Assembly (NCBI RefSeq): GCF_002115825.1
Contig: NZ_JFJZ01000030.1
Span: forward strand, 1 to 55,178
Source: Thalassospira sp. MCCC 1A01428
GTDB taxonomy: Bacteria; Pseudomonadota; Alphaproteobacteria; Rhodospirillales; Thalassospiraceae
Direction of reading: 5' to 3'
Length of the DNA stretch: 55,178 nt
A program made the translations under genes and the position numbers. The notes under the pieces were generated by a model. The model saw only the letters and a program-made list of their open reading frames with translations. It made no database searches and had not been told where the DNA came from. This document shows, piece by piece, positions 30,119 through 38,946 of the stretch. Position 1 is the stretch's first letter. Each line of letters opens with the position of its first letter.

Positions 30119-30510
30119 TTATTGGCATCGGAACCGATTTGTGCGATATCCGGCGTATTGAGAAAACCCTGGACCGTTTCGGGGAGCGTTTTTTGCGTCG
30201 CGTTTTTAGCGATGTGGAAATTGCGCGGGCGGTTCGGCGGCCAGAAAGGATGGCATCATCACTGGCAATGGCTTTCGCCGCGAAGGAAGCCTGTTCCAAG
30301 GCATTGGGGACGGGGTTCAGGCGTGGCGTGCATCATCGGACGATGGCGGTTGCCCATCAGCCAAGTGGTAAGCCGGATATGATCTTGATAGAGGGGGCAA
30401 AACGCCGCCTTGATGAACTGACACCTGCAGGGAAAAATGCATCGGTGCATGTTACCCTGACAGATGAATATCCAATGGCAAATGCTGTTGTCGTTATTTC
30501 TGCCGATTAA
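30115..30510 (+). CDS. acpS: Holo-[acyl-carrier-protein] synthase
   Basis: AcpS transfers 4'-phosphopantetheine from CoA to the acyl carrier protein, activating fatty-acid synthesis. The 131-residue protein has the metal-binding GIGTDLCDI near the N-terminus and [14 protein letters not shown] in the middle, both diagnostic, and the strand-forming end typical of this trimeric enzyme. The ATG overlaps the pdxJ stop by four bases; lepB follows after 30 bases. Confidence 0.96.
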   Translation: MIIGIGTDLCDIRRIEKTLDRFGERFLRRVFSDVEIARAVRRPERMASSLAMAFAAKEACSKALGTGFRRGVHHRTMAVAHQPSGKPDMILIEGAKRRLDELTPAGKNASVHVTLTDEYPMANAVVVISAD

Positions 30511-30540
30511 ATTTTGATTTGAAAAAGGGTTGATCCCTGG

Positions 30541-31287
30541 ATGGAAAAGTTAGTGCAAAAAAAGAAACCGGGTGGCCTTTTTGATACCCTTAAAACCGTT
30601 TTCTGGGCGATTGTTATCGCCCTTTTGGTGCGAACCTTTGCGTATGAGCCTTTTAATATTCCGTCCGGGTCCATGATTCCGACCTTGCTGGTTGGTGATT
30701 ACCTGTTTGTATCGAAATATTCCTATGGTTATTCCAAGCATAGCCTGCCGTTTAGCCTGCCTTTAATCCCGGGACGTATTCTGTCGAGTGAACCAAAACG
30801 TGGTGACGTTATTGTTTTCAAGTTACCAGCCGATACCACGCAGGATTACATCAAACGCGTCATCGGTTTGCCTGGCGATACCGTTCAGGTTAAACAGGGC
30901 CGTCTTTATATTAATAACCAGATGGTCGAACGCGAACGGATCGAGGATTATATCCTGACAGATGGCACAGGCCAGGCGATTGCAGTGCCGCAATACCTGG
31001 AAACATTGCCGGGCGGAAAGGTTCACCGCATTCTGGAAATCTTTGGTGATCAGGGACCGGCCGATAATACCGATCCATTTACGGTGCCTGAAGGCCACTA
31101 TTTCATGATGGGCGATAACCGTGATAATTCGGCTGATAGTCGGGCTTTCCCTGCGCGTTTCCGGTTCGTTCCGTTTGAAAACCTGGTTGGTCGGGCTGAA
31201 TTCCTGTTCTATTCAAAAGACAGCAGCCAGCCGATCTATGATTTGGGCAGCATTCGTTTTGACAGACTGTTTAAGGGAGTGAACTAA
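30541..31287 (+). CDS. lepB: Signal peptidase I
   Basis: LepB removes signal peptides from exported proteins at the periplasmic face of the inner membrane. The 248-residue protein has one N-terminal membrane segment (about 17-34), nucleophile Ser44 in IPSGSMIPTLL, general-base lysine in YIKRVIGLPGD, and the GDNRDNSADSR box. The single membrane anchor is normal for alphaproteobacteria. ATG 30541 is chosen because it leaves a short basic N-terminus before the helix. The last base of the stop is the first base of the rnc start. Confidence 0.96.
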   Translation: MEKLVQKKKPGGLFDTLKTVFWAIVIALLVRTFAYEPFNIPSGSMIPTLLVGDYLFVSKYSYGYSKHSLPFSLPLIPGRILSSEPKRGDVIVFKLPADTTQDYIKRVIGLPGDTVQVKQGRLYINNQMVERERIEDYILTDGTGQAIAVPQYLETLPGGKVHRILEIFGDQGPADNTDPFTVPEGHYFMMGDNRDNSADSRAFPARFRFVPFENLVGRAEFLFYSKDSSQPIYDLGSIRFDRLFKGVN

Positions 31288-31970
31288 TGACCGACATGGC
31301 GCCATTGTTGCGACATATCGATCATGAATTTTCCAAGCCGGATTTGTTGCGGGTTGCTTTGACGCACCGTAGTGCCGCCAAAGGCAAGGATGCATTGAGC
31401 GGCGGCAATGAACGGCTGGAATTTCTGGGTGACCGGGTTTTGGGGCTGGTCATCGCAGAAATGCTCTATACCCGTTTTGGCCGCGAACGCGAAGGCGCGA
31501 TGGCCAAACGATTTGTTGCCCTGGTCCGCCGCGAAACTCTCGCCCGAATTGCCGTTGATATCGATCTCGGTAATCATATTGCGATGGCCAAGGGCGAACG
31601 GGCGGCTGGTGCAGATACAAACCCCGCCATTTTATCCGATTGCATGGAGGCGGTGATTGCCGCACTCTATCTGGATGGCGGGTTGGAACCGGCACGTATT
31701 TTTATCGAAAGATTGTGGCGGCCCTTGCTTGATGAAGCGCCCAAGCCGCCACAGGATGCAAAAACACAGTTGCAGGAAGCCTTGCAAGGGCAGGGTAAAC
31801 CATTACCTGTCTATGAGATGGTTGGCCGTGAAGGCCCCGCCCATGCACCTGTTTTTACAATTGAGCTGACAACCAGCGACGGTCATTGTGTGCGCGCGGA
31901 AGGCAAATCCAAACGCGAAGCAGAACAAATAGCCGCAAAACGAATGTTGGATGAGTTGAACCATGAATGA
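31287..31970 (+). CDS. rnc: Ribonuclease III
   Basis: RNase III cuts double-stranded RNA in rRNA and mRNA processing. The 227-residue protein has the nuclease domain with signature ERLEFLGDRVLGL and the second acidic cluster at DCMEAVIAAL, and a C-terminal double-stranded RNA-binding domain with the AEGKSKREAEQIAAKRML helix. It overlaps lepB by one base (TAATG) and era by eight bases, which implies coupled translation across lepB-rnc-era. Confidence 0.97.
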   Translation: MTDMAPLLRHIDHEFSKPDLLRVALTHRSAAKGKDALSGGNERLEFLGDRVLGLVIAEMLYTRFGREREGAMAKRFVALVRRETLARIAVDIDLGNHIAMAKGERAAGADTNPAILSDCMEAVIAALYLDGGLEPARIFIERLWRPLLDEAPKPPQDAKTQLQEALQGQGKPLPVYEMVGREGPAHAPVFTIELTTSDGHCVRAEGKSKREAEQIAAKRMLDELNHE

Positions 31971-32898
31971 GGTTCCTGCCGCAATGCCCGAAAAGAACGA
32001 CGATCCGCAACGCTGTGGCTTTGTCGCCCTTGTCGGTGCCCCTAATGCCGGGAAATCGACGCTGCTTAACCAGTTGGTCGGAACCAAGGTGTCGATCGTC
32101 TCGCCGAAGGTGCAAACAACGCGGGCGCGTGTTCGCGGCATTGTCATGGCCGAGGACGCGCAGATCGTCTTTATTGACACCCCGGGCATCTTTCAGCCCA
32201 AAAGGCGTTTGGACCGGGCCATGGTCAAGGCGGCCTGGGGTGGTGCCGATGATGCCGATTTGATTGTGCTGGTGATTGACGCGGTACAGGGTATTACAGA
32301 TGATGTTCGCATGATTGTTGCGAACCTGAAGAAACAGCAACGCAAGGCGATCCTGTTATTAAACAAGATCGACAAAGTGCGTGATAAGGAAAAGTTGCTG
32401 CATCTTTCCGGCGAATTGTTTGGCGAGGACATTTTTACCGATGTCTTTATGATTTCGGCCCGAAAAGGCGCTGGTACCCAGGATTTTATCAATTTCCTGG
32501 CGGCCAAAATGCCCAATGGCCCGTGGATGTTTCCGGAAGATGATGTTTCGGACATGCCGTTGCGTTTGCTTGCCGCCGAAATTACGCGCGAAAAACTGTA
32601 TTATCAGCTTCAACAGGAATTGCCTTATTCTGCGACGGTCGAAACCGAATTGTGGGAAGAGCGCAAAGACGGTTCGGTTAAGCTGGAACAAACGATTTTT
32701 GTCGAGCGTGAAGGGCAGAAAGCAATTATTCTTGGCAAAAGTGGCAAGCGGATCAAAACCTTGGGGACGGATGCCAGAAAAGACCTTGAAGCCATTTTTG
32801 AACGCCGCGTGCATTTGTATCTGTTCGTGAAGGTGCGCGAAAACTGGGGCGATGACCCAAATCGCCTGGCTATCTGGGGATTGGACCATAACGCCTGA
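31963..32898 (+). CDS. era: GTPase Era
   Basis: Era is a GTPase that binds the 3' end of 16S rRNA during small-subunit assembly. The 311-residue protein has G1 GAPNAGKST, the TTRARVRGI switch region, G3 DTPG, G4 NKID, G5-type SARKG, and a C-terminal KH domain with ILGKSGKRIKTLG. ATG 31963 overlaps rnc by eight bases; a second ATG at 31984 is less favoured because of position. Two small membrane-protein genes follow before recO. Confidence 0.96.
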   Translation: MNEVPAAMPEKNDDPQRCGFVALVGAPNAGKSTLLNQLVGTKVSIVSPKVQTTRARVRGIVMAEDAQIVFIDTPGIFQPKRRLDRAMVKAAWGGADDADLIVLVIDAVQGITDDVRMIVANLKKQQRKAILLLNKIDKVRDKEKLLHLSGELFGEDIFTDVFMISARKGAGTQDFINFLAAKMPNGPWMFPEDDVSDMPLRLLAAEITREKLYYQLQQELPYSATVETELWEERKDGSVKLEQTIFVEREGQKAIILGKSGKRIKTLGTDARKDLEAIFERRVHLYLFVKVRENWGDDPNRLAIWGLDHNA

Positions 32899-32928
32899 CT
32901 TGTGAATTCGGCCTGATAGGAACGCGAA

Positions 32929-33159
32929 ATGGAAACCAGACAATTCTGGGGGATGGTCCTGATCGTCGTTGGCGCGGCTACAGCGTTGATCGTCGCCATG
33001 ATTTCCCGCCGACCATTTCGTTATCGCCATGATGGCAGTGATTTGAAACGTGAAGATCGGTTTTTGGGTAAACCGCTTAACATGTTGATGCTGGTGATTG
33101 CCGTTGTGATTTTTATCCTCGGGTTGTTATGGCGCAACCCGGCAACACGGCCTTTCTGA
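32929..33159 (+). CDS. Small two-helix membrane protein of unknown function
   Basis: I do not recognise this 76-residue protein. It has a membrane segment at about residues 7-25, a polar basic/acidic stretch (about 26-48, with RRPFRYRHDGSDLKRED) and a second membrane segment at about 51-68, ending in a short basic tail. GATAGGAACGCG precedes ATG 32929, an acceptable ribosome binding site. It lies 30 bases after era and one base before the next small gene, in the same direction as era and recO, so it is likely a real member of that operon. Function is unknown. Confidence 0.7.
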   Translation: METRQFWGMVLIVVGAATALIVAMISRRPFRYRHDGSDLKREDRFLGKPLNMLMLVIAVVIFILGLLWRNPATRPF

Positions 33160-33160
33160 T

Positions 33161-33331
33161 ATGACGCAATACAACCACGATACCAACAAGGATGAACCGC
33201 TAAAAAGTCTTTCTGACCTGACAGGATGGCGGCGATATTTGCTATTAACGGTAGCAATTATTGTTTTGGGATCAATGGTTTTTGGTCTGGCGGTTCATGT
33301 TATCCGTCTTCTTTCGGCTTCTGGCTACTGA
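33161..33331 (+). CDS. 56-residue single-pass membrane protein of unknown function
   Basis: Reading from ATG 33161 gives 56 codons and a TGA at 33329-33331. The first 25 residues are hydrophilic (MTQYNHDTNKDEPLKSLSD), then about 26-50 form one strong hydrophobic segment (YLLLTVAIIVLGSMVFGLAV), and a short tail follows. It starts one base after the stop of the preceding small gene and recO begins 15 bases later, so the tight spacing supports it as a real gene despite its size. I cannot assign a function; a joint role with the upstream two-helix protein is possible. Confidence 0.6.
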   Translation: MTQYNHDTNKDEPLKSLSDLTGWRRYLLLTVAIIVLGSMVFGLAVHVIRLLSASGY

Positions 33332-33346
33332 CAATCAGGGGCATGC

Positions 33347-34096
33347 ATGGATTGGCGTGATGATGCGATTGTGCTGTCCTCGCGCAAACTGGGTGAAAGT
33401 TCAGCCCGGTTGACGGTTTTAACGCGTGATTATGGTCGTTATGCGGGCATGGTTCGTGGGGCATCAGGCAAAGCCCTGCGCGGGACGCTTGAATGCGGCA
33501 ATTTGGTTAGGGCAAGCTGGTCGGCACGCCTATCCGAACATTTGGGTCAGTTTAAATGCGAATTGTTGCGCTCGCATGTGGTTGATCTGTTATTGCTGCC
33601 GGGGCCGTTACTGGCATTAAGTTCGGCCTGTTCGCTACTTGAAGTCTCCCTGCCGGAACGAGTGCCGCAAAAAACGCTTTATACCGGCACGCTTGGCCTG
33701 ATAGATGCCTTGAAAGGCGAATTCTGGAAACCCGCCTATTTGCGGTGGGAAATCGGTTTGCTGGAAGAGCTGGGTTATGGTCTTGATTTATCTTGCTGTG
33801 CTGTAACCGGTAAATCGCAAGATTTGCATTTTGTTTCGCCCAAAAGTGGCCGCGCTGTTTCTTTGGCGGAAGGTTCTCCCTATCGTGATCGTTTGTTGCC
33901 ATTGCCCGCTTTTTTAAGCGGTGCAGCCGCATCGGAGGCGGCACGTGAAACTCCGATTAACGACCAGTATAATCAGGCTGTTAAGCTGGCGGGCTTTTTT
34001 ATTCATCGTGATCTTTTCGTTGCCAAGGGTATTCGCCCGGTTGCTGCACGTGACAGGCTTGCGTCCATGATATGGCAGGATGGCCGTACGGATTGA
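33347..34096 (+). CDS. recO: DNA repair protein RecO
   Basis: RecO works with RecR and RecF to load RecA onto SSB-coated gaps. The 249-residue protein has the N-terminal OB-fold beginning MDWRDDAIVLSSRKLGESS and the GRYAGMVRGA turn, then a mostly helical C-terminal domain with one cysteine pair (LSCCAVTG) in place of the full zinc site known in some RecO proteins. The gene follows era and two small genes, a common place for recO in alphaproteobacteria. No clear terminator separates it from the parC promoter region. Confidence 0.93.
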   Translation: MDWRDDAIVLSSRKLGESSARLTVLTRDYGRYAGMVRGASGKALRGTLECGNLVRASWSARLSEHLGQFKCELLRSHVVDLLLLPGPLLALSSACSLLEVSLPERVPQKTLYTGTLGLIDALKGEFWKPAYLRWEIGLLEELGYGLDLSCCAVTGKSQDLHFVSPKSGRAVSLAEGSPYRDRLLPLPAFLSGAAASEAARETPINDQYNQAVKLAGFFIHRDLFVAKGIRPVAARDRLASMIWQDGRTD

Positions 34097-34181
34097 GGCA
34101 ATTTGGGCATGACAGACGGGGCGATTTGGCGGCGCAGGGATAATTTAAAAATTAAATGCACATTTTTGCTGTTGTCATCTG

Positions 34182-34209
34182 TTGACCACACCCGCCCTGA
34201 AAGTAGTAT
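34182..34209 (+). promoter_or_regulatory. Candidate parC promoter
   Basis: TTGACC (34182-34187) and TAGTAT (34204-34209) have a 16-base spacer and would start transcription about 75 bases before parC. Confidence 0.5.
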
Positions 34210-34291
34210 GGTGCGCCACGGCGTGATGTCAGGGAACTGGCGATCGTCGACATTATTAATTCAACCTGTTCCGGATTAAGAAAAACAGTTC

Positions 34292-36535
34292 ATGAGCACG
34301 AAATCCTCCGACCCGGGTACTGCCGGGCAGATCAGGGAAACCCGCCTTGCTGACGCGCTGAGCGAACGTTATCTGGCCTATGCGATGTCGACCATTATGT
34401 CGCGGTCGTTACCAGATGTTCGTGACGGCCTTAAACCGGTTCATCGCCGGTTGCTTTATGCGATGCGGCAATTGAAACTAAATCCTGAACAGGGTTTTAA
34501 AAAGTGCGCCCGTGTTGTCGGTGACGTGATTGGTAAATATCACCCGCATGGTGACCAGTCGGTTTATGATGCGCTGGTACGACTGGCGCAGGATTTTGCG
34601 GTGCGATATCCGCTTGTCGACGGGCAGGGGAACTTTGGCAATATCGACGGCGATAATGCTGCTGCCATGCGGTATACCGAAGCCCGCATGACTGCCGTTG
34701 GCGCTTCGCTGATGGAAGGACTGGACGAAGACGCGATTGATTTTCGTCCGACCTATGACGGTGAGGATCACGAACCAATCGTGATGCCGGCCGCTTTTCC
34801 CAATTTGCTGGCAAATGGTGCCGCCGGTATTGCCGTGGGCATGGCAACGAATATTCCGCCGCATAACGCCGATGAACTTTGCACAGGCCTGATCAAGCTG
34901 ATCGATAATCCTGAAACATCGATAGCCGAACTGGTGCGGTGCGTACCGGGGCCGGATTTTCCGACCGGTGGGGTATTGGTCGAACCGCGCGAGAATATTC
35001 TGGAATCCTATGCGACCGGTCGCGGGTCGTTCCGTCTGCGGGCAAAATGGGAAGTCGAAAAGATGACCCACGGTCTGTATCAGATCGTGATCACCGAAAT
35101 TCCCTATCAGGTGCAGAAAGCAAAACTGGTTGAACGTATTGCAGATTTGATGTTTGCCAAGAAGTTACCGCTTCTTGCTGATGTTCGAGATGAATCAACT
35201 GACGAAATTCGTTTGGTGTTCGAGCCACGTTCGCGTGCGGTTGAACCTGAACATCTGATGGAAATGTTGTTCAAGAATACCGAGCTGGAAACCCGGTTTG
35301 GTTTGAACATGAACGTTCTGGATGGCGACAATACCCCGCGTGTCATGAATTTGCGCGAAGTTCTGCGGGCATTTCTGGCACATCGACAGGATGTTCTGGT
35401 TCGTCGGTCACAGCACCGGCTGGAAAAAATCAACCATCGGCTGGAAGTGCTGGAAGGCTATCTGATAGCCTATCTGAACCTTGATGAAGTCATCCGCATC
35501 ATCCGGTTTGAAGATGAACCGCGCAAAGAGATGATGCGTGTTTTTGATCTGACCGAAGTTCAGGCCGATGCCATTTTGAATATGCGTTTGCGGTCTTTAC
35601 GCAAACTTGAAGAAATGGAAATCAAGAACGAGCATTCAAAACTTAGCGAAGAAAAAGCAGGGCTGGAGGCCTTGCTGGCCAGCGAAGATATGCGTTGGAC
35701 CCGTATTCGTGAAGAAGTTGAGCAAACGCGCGAGAAGTTTGGCAAAAAAACTGAACTTGGCAAGCGGCGCACCGAAATTGGTGATGCGCCACAGGAAATT
35801 GAAGTTCCGCTTGAAGCATTGATCGAGCGGGAGCCGATCATGGTCATTTGTTCGCGCATGGGGTGGATCCGGGCGCTTAAGGGCCATACCACCGAAATCG
35901 CCGACCTGAAATTTAAGGATGGTGATGAAAGCCGCTTTGCGATCAAGGCCTTTACCACCGATAAATTACTGATCATGAGCTCAGCTGGCCGGTGTTATAC
36001 AATGGGTTGCGACAGGTTACCCGGTGGCCGCGGCCACGGCGAACCTATTCGCCTGTCTATTGATTTGCCCCAGGAACACGATATCGTTTCAATGACCATT
36101 CATCGTCCAAACGGGCGGTTGCTGGTGGCATCGTCGGCCGGGCGCGGGTTCCAGGTTGCCGAAAACGATGTGGTGGCCCAGACCAAAAACGGCAAGCAAA
36201 TTCTGAATTTGGGAACCGGTGAAACCGCGTTGATTTTTGAACAGGTTGATAAAAATCACGTTGCTGTTTTAGGAGATAACCGGAAGTTGCTGATTTATCC
36301 GGTTGAGGAAGTGCCGGAAATGACGCGTGGGCGCGGCGTTATCTTGCAAAAATATAAACAGGGCGGGCTTGCCGACTTAACTTTGTTTAATATTGAAGAT
36401 GGCCTGACCTGGACCATGGGCGGAAGCGAAGGTCGCAAGCGTACTGTCACGGAACTTGATGAATGGATTGGCAAGCGCGCTGGATCAGGGCGGTTGCCGC
36501 CTAATGGCTTCCCGCGTTCCAACCGTTTTGAATGA
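34292..36535 (+). CDS. parC: DNA topoisomerase IV subunit A
   Basis: ParC cuts and rejoins DNA in topoisomerase IV, which unlinks daughter chromosomes. The 747-residue protein has the winged-helix entry [21 protein letters not shown], the [14 protein letters not shown] loop where quinolones act, [10 protein letters not shown], catalytic Tyr128 in [12 protein letters not shown], the tower and coiled coil (about 380-480), and a C-terminal beta-pinwheel with degenerate repeats. Gln and Asp occupy the positions of E. coli Ser80 and Glu84; this seems to be the ordinary alphaproteobacterial state. ParC rather than GyrA is supported by the shorter length and lack of a GyrA box. Confidence 0.95.
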   Translation: MSTKSSDPGTAGQIRETRLADALSERYLAYAMSTIMSRSLPDVRDGLKPVHRRLLYAMRQLKLNPEQGFKKCARVVGDVIGKYHPHGDQSVYDALVRLAQDFAVRYPLVDGQGNFGNIDGDNAAAMRYTEARMTAVGASLMEGLDEDAIDFRPTYDGEDHEPIVMPAAFPNLLANGAAGIAVGMATNIPPHNADELCTGLIKLIDNPETSIAELVRCVPGPDFPTGGVLVEPRENILESYATGRGSFRLRAKWEVEKMTHGLYQIVITEIPYQVQKAKLVERIADLMFAKKLPLLADVRDESTDEIRLVFEPRSRAVEPEHLMEMLFKNTELETRFGLNMNVLDGDNTPRVMNLREVLRAFLAHRQDVLVRRSQHRLEKINHRLEVLEGYLIAYLNLDEVIRIIRFEDEPRKEMMRVFDLTEVQADAILNMRLRSLRKLEEMEIKNEHSKLSEEKAGLEALLASEDMRWTRIREEVEQTREKFGKKTELGKRRTEIGDAPQEIEVPLEALIEREPIMVICSRMGWIRALKGHTTEIADLKFKDGDESRFAIKAFTTDKLLIMSSAGRCYTMGCDRLPGGRGHGEPIRLSIDLPQEHDIVSMTIHRPNGRLLVASSAGRGFQVAENDVVAQTKNGKQILNLGTGETALIFEQVDKNHVAVLGDNRKLLIYPVEEVPEMTRGRGVILQKYKQGGLADLTLFNIEDGLTWTMGGSEGRKRTVTELDEWIGKRAGSGRLPPNGFPRSNRFE

Positions 36536-36560
36536 TGTGACCACTATTATTCCAAATTTG

Positions 36561-36599
36561 AAGCCTGAAGCGCCAATTTACGGTGCTTCAGGTTTTTTA
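36561..36599 (+). terminator. Intrinsic terminator after parC
   Basis: CCTGAAGC (36564-36571) pairs with GCTTCAGG (36585-36592) and is followed by TTTTTT. Confidence 0.88.
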
Positions 36600-36874
36600 T
36601 TGGGTGTCCTTAATTTTTTAAATTAATAACAATGTCTTGCTTAATTAATTGAAGCGAAATTGTTAAATGGAAGTTGGCGGAATTTACCATGCTTTGGTGC
36701 AGATGTGGCCGTTTTGGTTTTTTAAGGGATATTTTTGGCTGCCGTTAAAAAGATAGCGGTCTGCAAAAGCGCGAAAAACATGGTGTTTTGGATCATATAT
36801 TTGTAACTTTGCTCCGCTGGCAACCGGAGGAGACCGGAAGCTGGCTAAAAGAGATTCCGAGTGTGGGAGGAAAA
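36600..36874. other. AT-rich spacer before the TRAP permease genes
   Basis: This spacer, together with the parC terminator, separates parC from dctQ. It holds AT-rich runs such as TTAATTAATTG near 36639-36650 but no clear promoter, gene or consensus operator. CTCCG and CGGAG near 36812-36830 could form a small hairpin in the dctQ leader. Confidence 0.35.
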
Positions 36875-37420
36875 ATGCTTTTTTTGGCACGTTTTGTGCG
36901 GCTGATTGACAGTCTTAATGACGCAATTGGCCGTGGCGTGGCGTGGCTGACCATTCCGTTGGTGTTGATCACTTTTTTGGTGGCAACATTGCGATACGGG
37001 TTTTCGGTCGGCTGGGTATCAATGCAGGAAAGCTATATGTGGCTTTACGGCATTATCTTCATGGTTGGGGCTGGCTATACGCTGCTTCACGGTGGCCATG
37101 TCCGGGTTGACGTTTTTTATCGTCCGGCGTCGGCACGCTACAAGGCATGGGTTGACCTGATCGGCACACTGTTTTTGTTGCTGCCTGTTCTGACGCTGGT
37201 TTTTATTTACAGCTATCCCTATGTCATGACCAGCTGGAAGCGCCTTGAAGGGTCGCAGGAAACCGGTGGGTTGCCGGGGCTTTTCCTGTTTAAATCTGTG
37301 ATCCTGGTGTTCTGTATTCTGATGGGGTTACAGGGGCTTGCGCTGGCGGCACGCAGTATTCTGGTACTGACAGGCCATCGTGAATTCGAAATCAACGAAG
37401 AAGAGCACGAGGGCGTCTGA
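36875..37420 (+). CDS. dctQ: TRAP transporter small permease (DctQ type)
   Basis: The 181-residue protein has four membrane segments (about 17-37, 51-71, 92-113, 135-157), the DctQ family pattern with GWVSMQESYMWLYG and HGGHVRVDVFY. It is the small membrane subunit of a tripartite ATP-independent periplasmic transporter. ATG 36875 is used because GGGAGG stands four bases upstream and the protein then has normal family length; frame sequence upstream is not family-like. The stop overlaps the dctM start by one base (TGATG). Confidence 0.93.
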   Translation: MLFLARFVRLIDSLNDAIGRGVAWLTIPLVLITFLVATLRYGFSVGWVSMQESYMWLYGIIFMVGAGYTLLHGGHVRVDVFYRPASARYKAWVDLIGTLFLLLPVLTLVFIYSYPYVMTSWKRLEGSQETGGLPGLFLFKSVILVFCILMGLQGLALAARSILVLTGHREFEINEEEHEGV

Positions 37421-38796
37421 TGTCGGGGGAAGTATTAAGTCTACTCATGTTTGCAGTGGCCTGTGTGGTGCTGCTTTTTGGGTTTCCGGTTGCCTTTTCA
37501 CTGGGTGGCACAGGGTTGGCCTTTGCCCTTTTGGGGCATGCAATGGGTGTGTTCGACATGCCTTTGCTGGGTTCGTTACCGTCGCGCTATTTTGGTGTGA
37601 TGAGCAACGAACTTTACGTTGCCATTCCATTATTCGTTTTTATGGGCGTGATGCTGGAGCGCGCACGCATTGCTGAAAAACTGCTGCTGACCATGGGCAT
37701 GCTGTTTGGCAAACGCCGTGCCGGTTTGGGCATTTCCGTGGTGATCGTTGGTATGTTGCTGGCGGCGTCGACGGGCATTGTTGGCGCCACAGTGGTTACC
37801 ATGGGCTTGCTTAGTTTGCCGGCAATGCAAAAAGCAGGCTATAGCCCACGGCTTTCAGCCGGGGTTATTTGTGCCTCGGGGACGTTGGGGCAAATTATTC
37901 CGCCGTCAATTGTACTGGTGTTGTTGGGCGACATCCTTCAGGGGGCCTATGCCGAAGCACAGCGTTCGCTGGGTAACTGGGCACCGGAACCCGTATCGGT
38001 TATCGACCTGTTTGTCGGGGCATTTATTCCCGGTATGATGCTGGTTGCCCTTTATATCGGCTGGGTGATCATTCAATCCTTCATTGATCCAAAATCAGCC
38101 CCGGCGCTGGTGGAAGACAAGCGTCCTGAAGGTCTGTTTGGGGAAGTGTTGCGTGCACTTGTTCCACCTGCATTGCTGATTGTTGCTGTTTTGGGGTCTA
38201 TTCTAACCGGTATCGCCACGCCGACGGAATCGGCAGCATTTGGCAGCGTGGGGGCCACCATTCTGGCGGCTTGTTATCGTCGGCTTGATCTGGCGGTTTT
38301 GCGCCACGTTACAGGTCAAACGGTGCAGATCAGCTCGATGGTGTTTATCATTTTGCTTGGTGCATCCATTTTCTCGCTGGTGTTCCGTGGCCTTGGCGGC
38401 GATCACTTGGTCGAGGAATTGCTGCATAACATGCCTGGCGGCTTGTTTGGCGCCATGTTTGTGGTTATGGCATTGATGTTCGTCATGGGCTTCTTTCTTG
38501 ATTTTATCGAGATTGTCTTTGTCGTCGTGCCTATTGTCGGGCCGATCCTGCTGAAAATGGATATCAGCCCGGTGTGGCTGGGCATCATGATTGCAATCAA
38601 CCTGCAAACGAGTTTTCTGACACCGCCCTTTGGCTTTGCGCTGTTTTATCTGCGCGGGGTGGCTCCGCCCTCGATGAAAACATGGGATATTTATCGTGGT
38701 ATCGTCCCGTTTGTTTTAATTCAGGTTCTGGCGTTGATTTTGCTAGCGGCATTTCCGGAATTGGTAACCTGGTTGCCATCGGTTTTGCTGAATTAA
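37420..38796 (+). CDS. dctM: TRAP transporter large permease (DctM type)
   Basis: The 458-residue protein has about 12 membrane helices and is the ion-coupled channel subunit of the TRAP system. Recognisable parts are AIPLFVFMGVMLERA, GILLAAST-like GMLLAASTGIVGATVV, the ASGTLGQIIPPSIVLVL region and PTESAAFG, all diagnostic. It is coupled to dctQ by a one-base overlap, and its terminator at 38826-38854 lies before the convergent binding-protein gene. It belongs to the longer dctM class associated with 2-oxoacid or related carboxylate uptake. Confidence 0.94.
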   Translation: MSGEVLSLLMFAVACVVLLFGFPVAFSLGGTGLAFALLGHAMGVFDMPLLGSLPSRYFGVMSNELYVAIPLFVFMGVMLERARIAEKLLLTMGMLFGKRRAGLGISVVIVGMLLAASTGIVGATVVTMGLLSLPAMQKAGYSPRLSAGVICASGTLGQIIPPSIVLVLLGDILQGAYAEAQRSLGNWAPEPVSVIDLFVGAFIPGMMLVALYIGWVIIQSFIDPKSAPALVEDKRPEGLFGEVLRALVPPALLIVAVLGSILTGIATPTESAAFGSVGATILAACYRRLDLAVLRHVTGQTVQISSMVFIILLGASIFSLVFRGLGGDHLVEELLHNMPGGLFGAMFVVMALMFVMGFFLDFIEIVFVVVPIVGPILLKMDISPVWLGIMIAINLQTSFLTPPFGFALFYLRGVAPPSMKTWDIYRGIVPFVLIQVLALILLAAFPELVTWLPSVLLN

Positions 38797-38825
38797 CAAT
38801 CTGCATTGTTCAGGATATCGATAGA

Positions 38826-38854
38826 AAAGGGTCGGTTTTGCCGGCCCTTTTTTT
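38826..38854 (+). terminator. Terminator after dctM
   Basis: AAAGGGTCGG (38826-38835) pairs with CCGGCCCTTT (38841-38850) with one wobble and is followed by TTTTG on top of the stem's T residues, giving a seven-base T run. Confidence 0.85.
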
Positions 38855-38882
38855 GTGCTGGTTGCGCGGGCTTGAAGTCATG

Positions 38883-38911
38883 AAAAAGGGCTGGCACACA
38901 TGCCAGCCCTT
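38883..38911 (-). terminator. Terminator after dctP
   Basis: TGCCAGCCCTT and AAGGGCTGGCA (38886-38896 with 38901-38911) form an 11-bp stem; on the minus strand it is followed by a T tract complementary to 38883-38887. Confidence 0.8.
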
Positions 38912-38946
38912 GTAAGGGATCTATTTCAGTAACCCGTTAATGCCGA

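Noticed and set aside
34292..36535. Non-standard residues in the quinolone loop of ParC (Gln, Asp) as a resistance mutation
   Set aside because: The loop HGDQSVYDA is, to my knowledge, the normal form in alphaproteobacterial ParC, so it is not evidence of acquired resistance.
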